Origin: Colwellia sp.
GTDB lineage: Bacteria > Pseudomonadota > Gammaproteobacteria > Enterobacterales > Alteromonadaceae
Length of the DNA: 46,543 nt
Direction of reading: 5' to 3'
Assembly: GCA_013215655.1 (NCBI GenBank)
Contig: JABSOX010000043.1
Span: 1 to 46,543 of the forward strand
The notes under the pieces: generated by a model
What the model was told of the DNA's origin: nothing
Databases searched by the model: none
What the model saw: only the letters and a program-made list of their open reading frames with translations
Shown here: one piece after another, positions 36,779-44,967 of the stretch
Position numbering within the stretch: the stretch's first letter is position 1
Layout: the number at the start of each line of letters is the position of its first letter
Program-made: the position numbers and the translations under genes

Positions 36779-39322
36779 ATGGATAGTAATGCAATTCAAA
36801 TAAATGGCTATCAAATCATAGATACCCTTGGCCATGGCGGCATGGCAACTGTCTACTTGGCAATACAAGAAAGTTTTGAACGAAAAGTAGCTATTAAAGT
36901 TATGGCTGAGCAGCTCTCTGCAGACCCAACTTTTAGAGACCGTTTTTTACAAGAGGCTAAAATTGTTAGTCGTTTAATCCATCCCAATATTGTTACCGTA
37001 TACGATGTAGGTGTGATCAATAATCACCATTACCTGTCAATGGAGTACATTGAAGGGGTTGATTTAAAAGAAAAATTGCACAGCATCTCTTTATTTCACC
37101 TCATAAAAGTTATCAAGGAAGTAGCACTAGCATTAGATTACGCTGGCAGAAAAGGGTATGTACACCGAGATATAAAGCCTGAAAATGTTATGGTCAATAA
37201 TGAAGATGGTCGTGCTGTATTAATGGATTTTGGTATCGCAAAAGCTTTCGATAGCATTAGTGAAATGACCCAAACAGGCACCGCAATCGGAACGCCTTAC
37301 TACATGAGTCCTGAGCAAGCTAAAGGAAAAGAAGTCGACTGGCGCTCAGACATCTACAGCTTAGGCATTGTGTTTTTTCAAGTATTAACGGGTCAACTTC
37401 CCTACCAAGGTGACTCAGCTGTTGCCGTAGGTATCATGCATTTAACCGACCCTATTCCTAAACTTCCGGAATACTTACAAGCGGTATTCCAGCCTATTAT
37501 TGATAAATTAATGGCAAAATCGCCTGATGAAAGGTATCAAAATGGCGAAGATATAATAAGAAAACTCAATGAGATTTCAGATGACGAATTAACAGTAATC
37601 AATACCGAATTTACAAAGGAAGGACATCGAGATAGCGGCGAAAACATAAACTATAGTGTATCAACGCCCATATCCAATTCAGGGTTAACAGAAGTTCAAC
37701 GTAGTAAACTCAGTAACGATGACCAAGATGATGCAACACAAATAATTAACCTTGCTCCTGCTGATCCGTCAGGAAAAGGAAATAACAATAGCTCACGCAC
37801 CTTACTCTTTATATTGATGGCTCTTTTTGCATTAGCTATAGGCGACTATGTGGTTAGAGGCGATGACTCTATAACAGCTCAATTGTTACCAATGTCATCA
37901 TCTGAAAAGAAAGAAAATGATGACAAGTTAAATGCTTTATTAAAGTCTACCCAGTTAATAGAGCAGCAATTACTTAACAATAAAAAACTGGAAACTGAAA
38001 AATCTCTCGCCAAAGAGCAAGAAGCAATACTGATTCAATCAAAACTAGTAACTTTATTAGGCAAGGCCAATGTACAAGAACAACAATTAATAACTAACAA
38101 TGATGTAATTGATGAGTTGTACCAAACATACCAATTAATTTCTTTACTCGAAAATGACCACCCTAGAGTTGTACGAGGTCTGGAGACTATTAAAGCGGCC
38201 TATATTGGGATGATAGAAGAGCAAATACTTAATCAACAATTAGCATTGGCAACTAAAACGTTACAGAAAAAACTCCGTTCATTTCCAGAGCTTAACAACG
38301 CAGAGCATATCCTTTCAATAAAAACGCGCATCACCACGCTCAACCAAGTCACTGATTTGCTCTCTCAGGCTGATAACCATCTGAGCAACAACAACCTATC
38401 AGGCAATGATGACAATAATGCCCACGCCTTGTATAAAAAAATACTGTCTATTGCACCTAACAATATAAAAGCTCAACAAGGTATTGTTACCATCAGTGAA
38501 AAACATCATGAAACTGCTAGCAAATTTGCCAAAAACAAACAATTTCAGGACGCATTAAAGCATATAGAACTCGGCGAAAATGCTCATCCTGAGTCAGCAA
38601 CTAACTTTGTTGCCTTACGTGAAACCATTAATCAACAACTTAAAGAAGCCGAGCGTAATAAGGCACGGCAAGCAGAAGTACAACAATTGTTAGCTAATGC
38701 TTTATTACAAGAACAAGCAGGTAATATTGTACCGCCAACAGCGAATAACGCTTTATCACAATATCAAAACGTAATAATACATGAACCAACTAATAAAATG
38801 GCGCTCAGTGCGATAGCAAACATTGAAAAACAGCTATTATCAGACATACCAGCGCAAATATCCGCGAAAAGATACACTAAGGCACAAAAAACAATTAGTA
38901 CCGCTCTTAATTACTTCCCAAACAGTAAGCTCGCTAAATCACAGCAAGTAAAGTTGAATACGGCAATAAAAACATATAAAGCATCACAAAAACCAAGGAT
39001 ATCGAACCTTCTTATAAAAGGGCAAGATTTCACCAAGATGACTAAGCAAAACAGCAACAGGTTAAAAGCGGAACGCACCATATATATTGGTTTAGAATTT
39101 ACAAACTTTGGTAAACAAACAACTGTTTTACAAGCAATACTATATGCAGGTTCAAGAAGTGACAAATTGAGTACAACCCCCGTAATAATCACACAGAACA
39201 GGGGGGTGAAGTATTTTAAAATATCTCGACCTGTAGCTGGTTTTTCTGAGGGTGGTTATTACCTAGACTTCATACTCAAGAACGAAAGAATATCTAGCAA
39301 TAAATTTTCTATTGAAAATTAA
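36779..39322 (+). CDS. ppkA: T6SS Ser/Thr protein kinase PpkA
   Basis: An 847-residue transmembrane Hanks-type kinase. The kinase domain (about 10-265) has the glycine loop GHGGMATVY at 18-26, K40, HRDIKPEN with D131 and N136, D150-F-G, and SPE at 177-179. It is followed by a juxtamembrane linker with the acidic Thr motif DDATQII (317-323) and one transmembrane helix (341-357). The periplasmic part is mostly helical and Gln/Asn/Lys-rich, in repeats that look like TPRs or coiled coils (about 380-735), and ends in a beta-rich domain (about 745-847). In other T6SSs, PpkA phosphorylates an FHA protein or TssL after sensing an envelope signal. The upstream ribosome site is weak. Confidence 0.92.
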   Translation: MDSNAIQINGYQIIDTLGHGGMATVYLAIQESFERKVAIKVMAEQLSADPTFRDRFLQEAKIVSRLIHPNIVTVYDVGVINNHHYLSMEYIEGVDLKEKLHSISLFHLIKVIKEVALALDYAGRKGYVHRDIKPENVMVNNEDGRAVLMDFGIAKAFDSISEMTQTGTAIGTPYYMSPEQAKGKEVDWRSDIYSLGIVFFQVLTGQLPYQGDSAVAVGIMHLTDPIPKLPEYLQAVFQPIIDKLMAKSPDERYQNGEDIIRKLNEISDDELTVINTEFTKEGHRDSGENINYSVSTPISNSGLTEVQRSKLSNDDQDDATQIINLAPADPSGKGNNNSSRTLLFILMALFALAIGDYVVRGDDSITAQLLPMSSSEKKENDDKLNALLKSTQLIEQQLLNNKKLETEKSLAKEQEAILIQSKLVTLLGKANVQEQQLITNNDVIDELYQTYQLISLLENDHPRVVRGLETIKAAYIGMIEEQILNQQLALATKTLQKKLRSFPELNNAEHILSIKTRITTLNQVTDLLSQADNHLSNNNLSGNDDNNAHALYKKILSIAPNNIKAQQGIVTISEKHHETASKFAKNKQFQDALKHIELGENAHPESATNFVALRETINQQLKEAERNKARQAEVQQLLANALLQEQAGNIVPPTANNALSQYQNVIIHEPTNKMALSAIANIEKQLLSDIPAQISAKRYTKAQKTISTALNYFPNSKLAKSQQVKLNTAIKTYKASQKPRISNLLIKGQDFTKMTKQNSNRLKAERTIYIGLEFTNFGKQTTVLQAILYAGSRSDKLSTTPVIITQNRGVKYFKISRPVAGFSEGGYYLDFILKNERISSNKFSIEN

Positions 39323-39374
39323 TCGAACAAAAATACAACCAACAGTAAAGTACAAATAACACACGGAGAAGAAT

Positions 39375-40139
39375 ATGCGTTCAATTATCAGTGTAATAGC
39401 CTGCACATCACTATTAATAGGCTGTGGTTCTACCAATAACAAAAGTGATTTAAGAGATGTAGCAACAAACCTAGAAGGGCAGCTTGCCATTGCCAAAGAA
39501 AGAAACAACGTACTACAAGATGAAAACCGCGTACTGAAACTTAAAGTGAATAAACTCAGCGGTGTTGTTTCTGTGCTTGATACCGAAAAAACATCTCGAG
39601 TTAAAGAGTCGTCTGCACTTAGAAATAAAGTACGTAAATTTGTACAGCGTGAAATTACCGGCCTAAAAAGCTTTTTGATTGAAGGCGGCTTGTTAGACTA
39701 TATTGGCGGGGAGTTAGTGCAACGAAGTAACGTTGAAGACACTCCTATGACCATTGTTGATTTACATAATCGCATCAACAGTTCAGGCATATTAACCAGT
39801 ATTGGCGCTTATGTTATTAAACCCTCTACGGTAAAAGTGAAAGTACTTCGTTATATAGAAAGCAAACTCGTTGTAATATGGGAAAGTAAATCAATAAGAA
39901 TGAATTTGGTTGGTCCCAACAGACATCAATTTGTTGACTCTGTCAGTGTAGAAAAAGGCGATGTTATTGCTTATGAATTTAGCAAAAACGTGGGCGTTGG
40001 TTTCAGTGAAGGTACGGCAGACAGTCGTTATTCTAAAAAACTAGTAATGCTAGGCGACAGCATTCATGTTAGTTCATTATTAGGTGCTAAGAAAAAACGC
40101 GCCTATTCTATTGGTGTTTACGGATTGTTGAACCAATAA
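39375..40139 (+). CDS. T6SS-linked lipoprotein of unknown function
   Basis: A 254-residue protein. A signal peptide ends in the lipobox Leu-Ile-Gly-Cys, with the lipidated Cys at about residue 17, followed by Gly-Ser, which favours outer-membrane sorting. A heptad-like coiled coil (about 25-75) is followed by an alpha/beta region with LRYIESKLVVIWESKSIR. I do not recognise the family. It follows ppkA by 52 bases with a good CGGAGAAG ribosome site, so it is likely cotranscribed. By position it could be a periplasmic partner of PpkA, comparable in place to TagQ of the Pseudomonas TagQRST-PpkA pathway. That is inference, since no sequence similarity was established. Confidence 0.6.
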   Translation: MRSIISVIACTSLLIGCGSTNNKSDLRDVATNLEGQLAIAKERNNVLQDENRVLKLKVNKLSGVVSVLDTEKTSRVKESSALRNKVRKFVQREITGLKSFLIEGGLLDYIGGELVQRSNVEDTPMTIVDLHNRINSSGILTSIGAYVIKPSTVKVKVLRYIESKLVVIWESKSIRMNLVGPNRHQFVDSVSVEKGDVIAYEFSKNVGVGFSEGTADSRYSKKLVMLGDSIHVSSLLGAKKKRAYSIGVYGLLNQ

Positions 40140-40190
40140 GCAATACTTATAGCCGTTATCATTCAAAGTGGGTGATTTCGGTGAAGAATT

Positions 40191-40226
40191 AAAGGGATAA
40201 GAGTTTTTAGAATCTAACCCTTTTTA
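40191..40226 (+). terminator. Possible terminator after the lipoprotein gene
   Basis: AAAGGG (40191-40196) can pair with CCCTTT (40218-40223), enclosing a loop that contains the small palindrome TTAGAATCTAA. A T-run (40221-40225) overlaps and extends the 3' arm. The closing stem is only 6 bp, so strength is uncertain. Confidence 0.4.
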
Positions 40227-40233
40227 CTTTTAA

Positions 40234-40262
40234 TTGCTTTGCTTTTTGTTAAAAAATAAATT
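40234..40262 (+). promoter_or_regulatory. Candidate sigma-70 promoter before the 40.3-kb gene
   Basis: TTGCTT (40234-40239) and TAAATT (40257-40262) are separated by 17 bases, 57 bases before the ATG at 40319. This would give the putative spike-tip gene transcription independent of ppkA. Confidence 0.35.
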
Positions 40263-40318
40263 TATAACAATAGCGGTTTAAAGCCGTTTTTAGTTAATAA
40301 ATGAGTTAGGAGAAAACA

Positions 40319-40753
40319 ATGCCAGCAGATTATATCATGAGAACGTCAGACATGATTAAGGTGACCATTTCGCCACCTGCGGTCGTACCTCCACTTATAC
40401 CCCCTATACCTTTGATTGGTACAAGTGCCAATTTCAAGGTGATGTCTATGGCGGTTTGCTTGGAAGGAGATGAGCTACCGCCAACGTTATCGGCGCCAAT
40501 GCCTTATATATCTCCTCCTTATGTTATCCCCGGAATGGGAACACTTAGCGTTACCTTAACGCCAACTAATAAAACCGCAACGACTGAAAATGGTAAGAAA
40601 ATATTGATAAAAGGCGGAACTTTTCAGGCTAAGTTTCAAGTGAGTTCACCAGCAATGATGCCAACGCCAGCAGGTCCGGTACCGGACCCTGTGGCAGTTA
40701 AGCCAGGAACTGCGCAGTTTATAACCACTAATGTTACAACCAAAGCCGGTTGA
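40319..40753 (+). CDS. T6SS-associated protein, possible PAAR-like spike tip
   Basis: A 144-residue, Pro-rich protein without signal peptide or membrane helix. It contains a repeated Pro-Pro pattern, a single Cys in MAVCLEGDE, then PYVIPGMGTL, KILIKGGTFQAKF and a terminal PGTAQFITTN. The short beta strands, glycine turns and position opposite vgrG suggest a small protein sitting on the VgrG spike, as PAAR and PAAR-like proteins do, but the usual PAAR motifs and His/Cys zinc ligands are not visible. It has a strong TAGGAGA ribosome site and its own promoter candidate. A T6SS effector or chaperone cannot be excluded. Confidence 0.5.
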   Translation: MPADYIMRTSDMIKVTISPPAVVPPLIPPIPLIGTSANFKVMSMAVCLEGDELPPTLSAPMPYISPPYVIPGMGTLSVTLTPTNKTATTENGKKILIKGGTFQAKFQVSSPAMMPTPAGPVPDPVAVKPGTAQFITTNVTTKAG

Positions 40754-40759
40754 TATTAA

Positions 40760-40795
40760 AAATCTGCTAGCTGGAGATTACGCAGCAGCTAGTTA
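40760..40795 (-). terminator. Terminator of the vgrG transcript
   Basis: On the minus strand the 7-bp stem CTAGCTG / CAGCTAG (plus 40786-40792 and 40767-40773) is followed by CAGATTTTTAAT. It lies in the 174-base convergent spacer between the putative spike-tip gene and vgrG, after the 21-codon ORF. Confidence 0.6.
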
Positions 40796-40831
40796 AACTA
40801 AAAAAACATCATAAACAGATCTGGGATCGGC

Positions 40832-40897
40832 TTAAAACGCCTCATTGAGAGCCATTGCCTCATCTACGGTTACTACGCTGCCACTTTTTGCTGCCAT
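40832..40897 (-). CDS. Small 21-codon ORF downstream of vgrG
   Basis: A 21-residue ORF (begins Met-Ala-Ala-Lys-Ser-Gly-Ser, ends Asn-Glu-Ala-Phe) lies 30 bases after the vgrG stop on the same strand. It has an AAAGGA ribosome site 6 bases before the ATG, the same sequence that precedes vgrG itself, and a terminator follows. It could be a true small protein, a leader, or the stub of a lost effector or adaptor gene. No family is recognised. Confidence 0.35.
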   Translation of the reverse strand: MAAKSGSVVTVDEAMALNEAF

Positions 40898-40927
40898 ATC
40901 TATTCCTTTAAATTTATTCCCTTGAGC

Positions 40928-42943
40928 CTAATTAATATTTACCGCACTCCCTTTAATTGTTGCAATACCGCCAGCTTCAAAGTTCCCCTTAGCGCCCGCT
41001 TCTATTTTAGCATTTGCTCCGGCTTTAACATCTATATTGCCTCCAGCATCCAATTCGATATCCCCACTACTCACAATTTTAATTCCTCCAGACTCTATTT
41101 CAATAGATGAACCACCAACTTTAATGGTAATTTTGTCTGTCGCTTCTATAGAAATATTGGTTCCCTTAACCGTACTATCATCAGTAACTTTCATTGAATG
41201 ATTAGCTTTAAAAACTTCAGTCACATCGCCAGTTACCGTAAGCGACAATGTTGAATCAACACTCTTTTCTTCTTTCCCTATAATAGTGAGCTTGCGATCC
41301 TTGCCTATTTTTTCAATGTGGTCAGCTTTAACTTCTTCGTTACGATTATTTTCAACTAGCTCTATTTGATCATTTTTAATAATTAAATGCCGATCATTAC
41401 CAATAGTTTCAAGGCAATCATTTTTTATATTAATCTCTTGGTCTTTTTCTCCCTGAATAAAAATTTGCTCTTCGCCTTTTTTATCTTCCATGCGAAATTC
41501 ATTAAATCCGCCACCACCTTTGCTCGATCTTGATTTAAGACCCGACATAGTAGCATTAGTTGGTAGTTCATAAGGTGGCATGTTACTGCCGTTATAGACA
41601 CTACCAATAATTATGGGTTGGTCTGGGTCGCCATGTAGAAAATCAACGAGAACTTCTTGACCTATGCGTGGAATTTGCATCGAGCCCCAGCCTTTACCCG
41701 CCCACGATTGTGATACACGGATCCAACAGGAGCTTTTTTCATCTCCTTCTCCAATTCTATCCCAATGAAAAAGAACTTTTACTCGTCCGTATTTGTCGGT
41801 CCAAATTTCTTCGCCTGCTTTGCCTACTACCATTGCCGTTTGTGGGCCAGTTATTTTGGGTTTTGTAGCAGTTTGTTGTGGGCGATAAACTACATTTGTA
41901 GGAATCGCAGTGAATTTACAAGTAAAAAGTTCAGTATTTTCACCGTTAGAACTAGATATGAATTCATCAGACTTTAATGTACAGGTGAATTTGGTGATCA
42001 GGTAATTATCATTTTGATCGTCACGATGATGATCTATCAATGTAAACTGACTGCCTGCAAATAAGGTGCGGAAATTACCTTCACAAGCTTTTTCATCGTA
42101 GTTAACGTTTTCTTTTTCCATTAATATTTTGGTGTAATCAGTACCTTTAGCTCGTTCTGAATATTTACCCGGGTAACTAAATTTTTGTAATGTTGATAAT
42201 GAGTCTGTTTTAGGATCTGCCGTTACCGCAGCGAGGCTTTTGGAAGGTGTAATAAAATCAAAATCGGTTAAACTAATACCACCGGTGCGCAATTTTCGAT
42301 AATTCGTCCATTTTTTAATACCTTCAACATCAACTTCGTAACCACCTTCTTCGACATCGTTATACGGTACTTCGCCAATATCAGGCAATACCGAACAATC
42401 ATCAATCATGACTAAGGAGTGTTTACCGTCAGTATGAGAAAAATAATAATAGATACCTTCTTGTTCCATAATTCTGGAAACAAAATTAAAATCACTTTCG
42501 TTATACTGAACCACATATTCTTGGGGCGTATATGTACCGGTTAGTTGATCTTCATAATCAGAAAAACCGAGTTCATCAAAGACTTCTTTAATTATATCGG
42601 GATAAGCTTTCTCTTGAAAAACTCGACAATTTTCACTTAACGTCAATAACCAAAACCAAGGTCTTATCACCGCGCCGTAACAAGCATTACGGTCGATATT
42701 TTCTTTTTGAAAAAACTCAGTGATTATACCGTTAAAAAAGCGACTCTCTTCGTCTGTTTCTAAGCGAATGGTAACGTTTTGTCCTAGCAAATCATCTAAC
42801 GAAATATCTTCATCATCGCTGATTAACTCAATATCTATAGAAAACGGTCGACCAAGTTCCTCATGCACCTTTGCTTTACGTAACAGTAACTCGTCATCAC
42901 CTAGTGGCGTTGATATGGCAACCAAACGTTCGTATGCAGGCAT
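40928..42943 (-). CDS. vgrG: T6SS spike protein VgrG
   Basis: A 671-residue trimeric tail spike. The gp27-like part (about 1-370) contains EQEGIYYYFSH. The gp5-like OB domain (about 375-470) contains KYGRVKVLFHWD and SQSWAGKGWG, followed by IPRIGQEVLVDFLHGDPDQP. The C-terminal beta-helix (about 520-671) has repeated short strands and ends KGSAVNIN. No added effector domain is seen after the beta-helix, so it is a structural rather than evolved VgrG. I use the ATG at 42943, with AAAGGA 7 bases upstream; a TTG at 42967 would place that site within the gene. Confidence 0.95.
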   Translation of the reverse strand: MPAYERLVAISTPLGDDELLLRKAKVHEELGRPFSIDIELISDDEDISLDDLLGQNVTIRLETDEESRFFNGIITEFFQKENIDRNACYGAVIRPWFWLLTLSENCRVFQEKAYPDIIKEVFDELGFSDYEDQLTGTYTPQEYVVQYNESDFNFVSRIMEQEGIYYYFSHTDGKHSLVMIDDCSVLPDIGEVPYNDVEEGGYEVDVEGIKKWTNYRKLRTGGISLTDFDFITPSKSLAAVTADPKTDSLSTLQKFSYPGKYSERAKGTDYTKILMEKENVNYDEKACEGNFRTLFAGSQFTLIDHHRDDQNDNYLITKFTCTLKSDEFISSSNGENTELFTCKFTAIPTNVVYRPQQTATKPKITGPQTAMVVGKAGEEIWTDKYGRVKVLFHWDRIGEGDEKSSCWIRVSQSWAGKGWGSMQIPRIGQEVLVDFLHGDPDQPIIIGSVYNGSNMPPYELPTNATMSGLKSRSSKGGGGFNEFRMEDKKGEEQIFIQGEKDQEINIKNDCLETIGNDRHLIIKNDQIELVENNRNEEVKADHIEKIGKDRKLTIIGKEEKSVDSTLSLTVTGDVTEVFKANHSMKVTDDSTVKGTNISIEATDKITIKVGGSSIEIESGGIKIVSSGDIELDAGGNIDVKAGANAKIEAGAKGNFEAGGIATIKGSAVNIN

Positions 42944-43256
42944 TTTTATATCCTTTAAATTGACCAAGATAAGCAGTGATTAATATTATAAAACAGCTTT
43001 TGAATTTCAACCTAATAAAACTATCACTTACATTCACACCATGCTAGCTTATATATTTACTTGTTGAAATGTTTAGAGATAACTTCAGCTATTTATTCAA
43101 TTAATGGTTGACCAGAATCAGTATTTGGCTAACATCACAAGTATCATAACTGAAATAGTAGTAAACAATTTACTGAATAATGCTTTTCATTAGTAAATTA
43201 TTGCTCTACATTTATTCATAATAATAATTATCAATAGATAAAGGTTTCACAATTTA
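42944..43256. other. Divergent vgrG-tssA spacer
   Basis: This is 313 bases of AT-rich DNA without a credible ORF. It must contain the promoters for vgrG (minus) and tssABC (plus). The only distinct signal I see is the Fur-box-like sequence near the tssA start. I found no sigma-54 -24/-12 pair with correct spacing and no clear CRP site. Confidence 0.5.
43219..43233. promoter_or_regulatory. Fur-box-like inverted repeat before tssA
   Basis: TAATAAT-A-ATTATCA matches 13 of 14 informative positions of the 7-1-7 Fur consensus TGATAAT-N-ATTATCA. It ends 23 bases before the tssA ATG, where a bound repressor would block transcription. Fur repression of T6SS genes is known in several enteric and marine bacteria. 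In AT-rich DNA part of the match could be chance. Confidence 0.5.
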
Positions 43257-44369
43257 ATGGATTATGATCAACTAATAAGTACTGCTGTTGATGTCGCTAA
43301 CGAATGCGGTAGCAATTTAGAAGATGACTCTAGTTTTCAAAATTTCTTTTTTGAATCTGAAGGTACTCCCGAACGATATGATGGGCAAACAACCACCCCA
43401 GCTGAGCCTCCTGATTGGCGTTCTGTAAAAAAACAAGCCAATGAATATCTGAAAAAAACACGTGATTTAAAGTTAATTAGCATCTTTGCGCAATCGGTAT
43501 TAAATACTGAAGGTATTATTAAATTCGAACAGTGCTTAAATGGCATTGCTCAATTAGTTGAAAATCAATGGACGTTAGTTTATCCCTTATTAGATGAAGA
43601 TGATGGCGACCCACTAGAGCGTATTTCGGCGCTAGGGCACTTAACAGACACAACCTTTATTGTAAAAACTCTAAAATCGATACCGATAATTCAATCAAAG
43701 GTATTAGGTAATATCACCTTACAACTCATTGATAGAGCTAGTGATCCTAAAACCACTAAAAAAGATTCTGATCTGGATATTGCCCAAGTAAAAGGGATTT
43801 TTAAAGACAGTGACAATGACGAACTTTTGCAGATATATAATGCTGTTAATCAATCGGTAATTCACCTAAATACCATTAACCAAACGTTTATCGCACAAGC
43901 AAGCAATGAATATAGTGTTAATTTTGATGTGACTACAGATGTTTTAGTACATTTAGCCAATACCATTAAAAAGTATGGCAATGTACAAGAAAAGGTCATT
44001 GAAGTTGTTGCGGAGTCAACTATTGAAACGCCGCCATCAAGCACATCAAGTCAAAGTATAGTGAGTGAAACTACAATGAAGACACCCGCATTCAATAGTG
44101 TTGATATGAAGTTAACCTCACGACAAGATGTAGAGCGTTGCTTTGACCTTATCTGTAATTATTATAATGAGTTTGAACCCTCAAGCCCTATCCCAATTTT
44201 AGTTAATCGTTCTAAAAAATTAGTTAATCTAGATTTTCTAGCAATCGTCAAAGATATTTTTCCTGATGCTTTAGACCAAGTACAAAAATTGGGAGGTATT
44301 ACGGAACAAGGGCAAGAAAGTGAATCAAGTTCAAGTACGGCAGACAGTTCATCAGATAGTTCGTGGTAA
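43257..44369 (+). CDS. tssA: T6SS protein TssA (ImpA family)
   Basis: A 370-residue protein with an N-terminal ImpA_N domain (about 30-150), containing WRSVKKQANEYLKKTRDLKL and WTLVYPLLDEDDGDP. A low-complexity linker (about 255-285) and a C-terminal helical domain (about 290-352), with SSPIPILVNRSKKLV, follow. A Ser-rich tail ends the protein. TssA primes baseplate and sheath polymerisation. Its length is near the shorter classes of TssA. It is the first gene of the tssABC group; the nearest purine-rich ribosome site (AAAGG) is about 12 bases upstream. Confidence 0.92.
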   Translation: MDYDQLISTAVDVANECGSNLEDDSSFQNFFFESEGTPERYDGQTTTPAEPPDWRSVKKQANEYLKKTRDLKLISIFAQSVLNTEGIIKFEQCLNGIAQLVENQWTLVYPLLDEDDGDPLERISALGHLTDTTFIVKTLKSIPIIQSKVLGNITLQLIDRASDPKTTKKDSDLDIAQVKGIFKDSDNDELLQIYNAVNQSVIHLNTINQTFIAQASNEYSVNFDVTTDVLVHLANTIKKYGNVQEKVIEVVAESTIETPPSSTSSQSIVSETTMKTPAFNSVDMKLTSRQDVERCFDLICNYYNEFEPSSPIPILVNRSKKLVNLDFLAIVKDIFPDALDQVQKLGGITEQGQESESSSSTADSSSDSSW

Positions 44370-44453
44370 ATAAGCGTAAGTTTAAAAGGTATTAACAACG
44401 ATTAGTTCAGTAAAACTATTGACTAATGTTTAAAAAATAATAGGAGAAGAAAC

Positions 44454-44963
44454 GTGTCTAGTGGTCAAAAATTTATCGGGCGCAATAGAGCGCCACGTGT
44501 ACAAATTGGTTATGATGTAGAGCTTTATGGTGCCGAGAAAAAAGTTCAAATTCCTTTTGTAATGGGAGTTATGGCTGATTTGAGTGGTAATCCTGCAGAG
44601 CCTTTAGCACCCATATCGGAACGTAAAATATTAGAAATTGATGTCGATAACTTCGACGACCGTCTAAAAGCATCAAAACCTAGAGTTCAATTAACAGTGC
44701 CTAATACCTTAACAGGTGAAGGCAATTTAGCTGTTGAAATGAATTTTGAAAGTATGGATGATTTTTCTCCTGAAGCAATCGCTAAAAAAACAGATGGCCT
44801 AAGAGAGTTACTTGAAGCCAGAACTCAGCTATCCAATTTAGTGACCTACATGGATGGTAAAGATGGAGCCGAACAACTTATCGCAAAGGCACTCGCTGAT
44901 CCATCGTTGCTAGCAACATTAAGCGCAGCACCAAAACCACAAGATGAAGACAACGGGGAGTAA
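44454..44963 (+). CDS. tssB: T6SS contractile sheath small subunit TssB
   Basis: A 169-residue sheath protein (VipA). It is recognised by FIGRNRAPRVQIGYDVE, PFVMGVMADLSG, and the RKILEIDVDNFDDRL segment. It forms the contractile sheath with TssC. Initiation is at a GTG with TAGGAGA placed 6 bases upstream. An 84-base gap separates it from tssA, and tssC starts 4 bases after its stop. Confidence 0.97.
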   Translation: MSSGQKFIGRNRAPRVQIGYDVELYGAEKKVQIPFVMGVMADLSGNPAEPLAPISERKILEIDVDNFDDRLKASKPRVQLTVPNTLTGEGNLAVEMNFESMDDFSPEAIAKKTDGLRELLEARTQLSNLVTYMDGKDGAEQLIAKALADPSLLATLSAAPKPQDEDNGE

Positions 44964-44967
44964 GATA

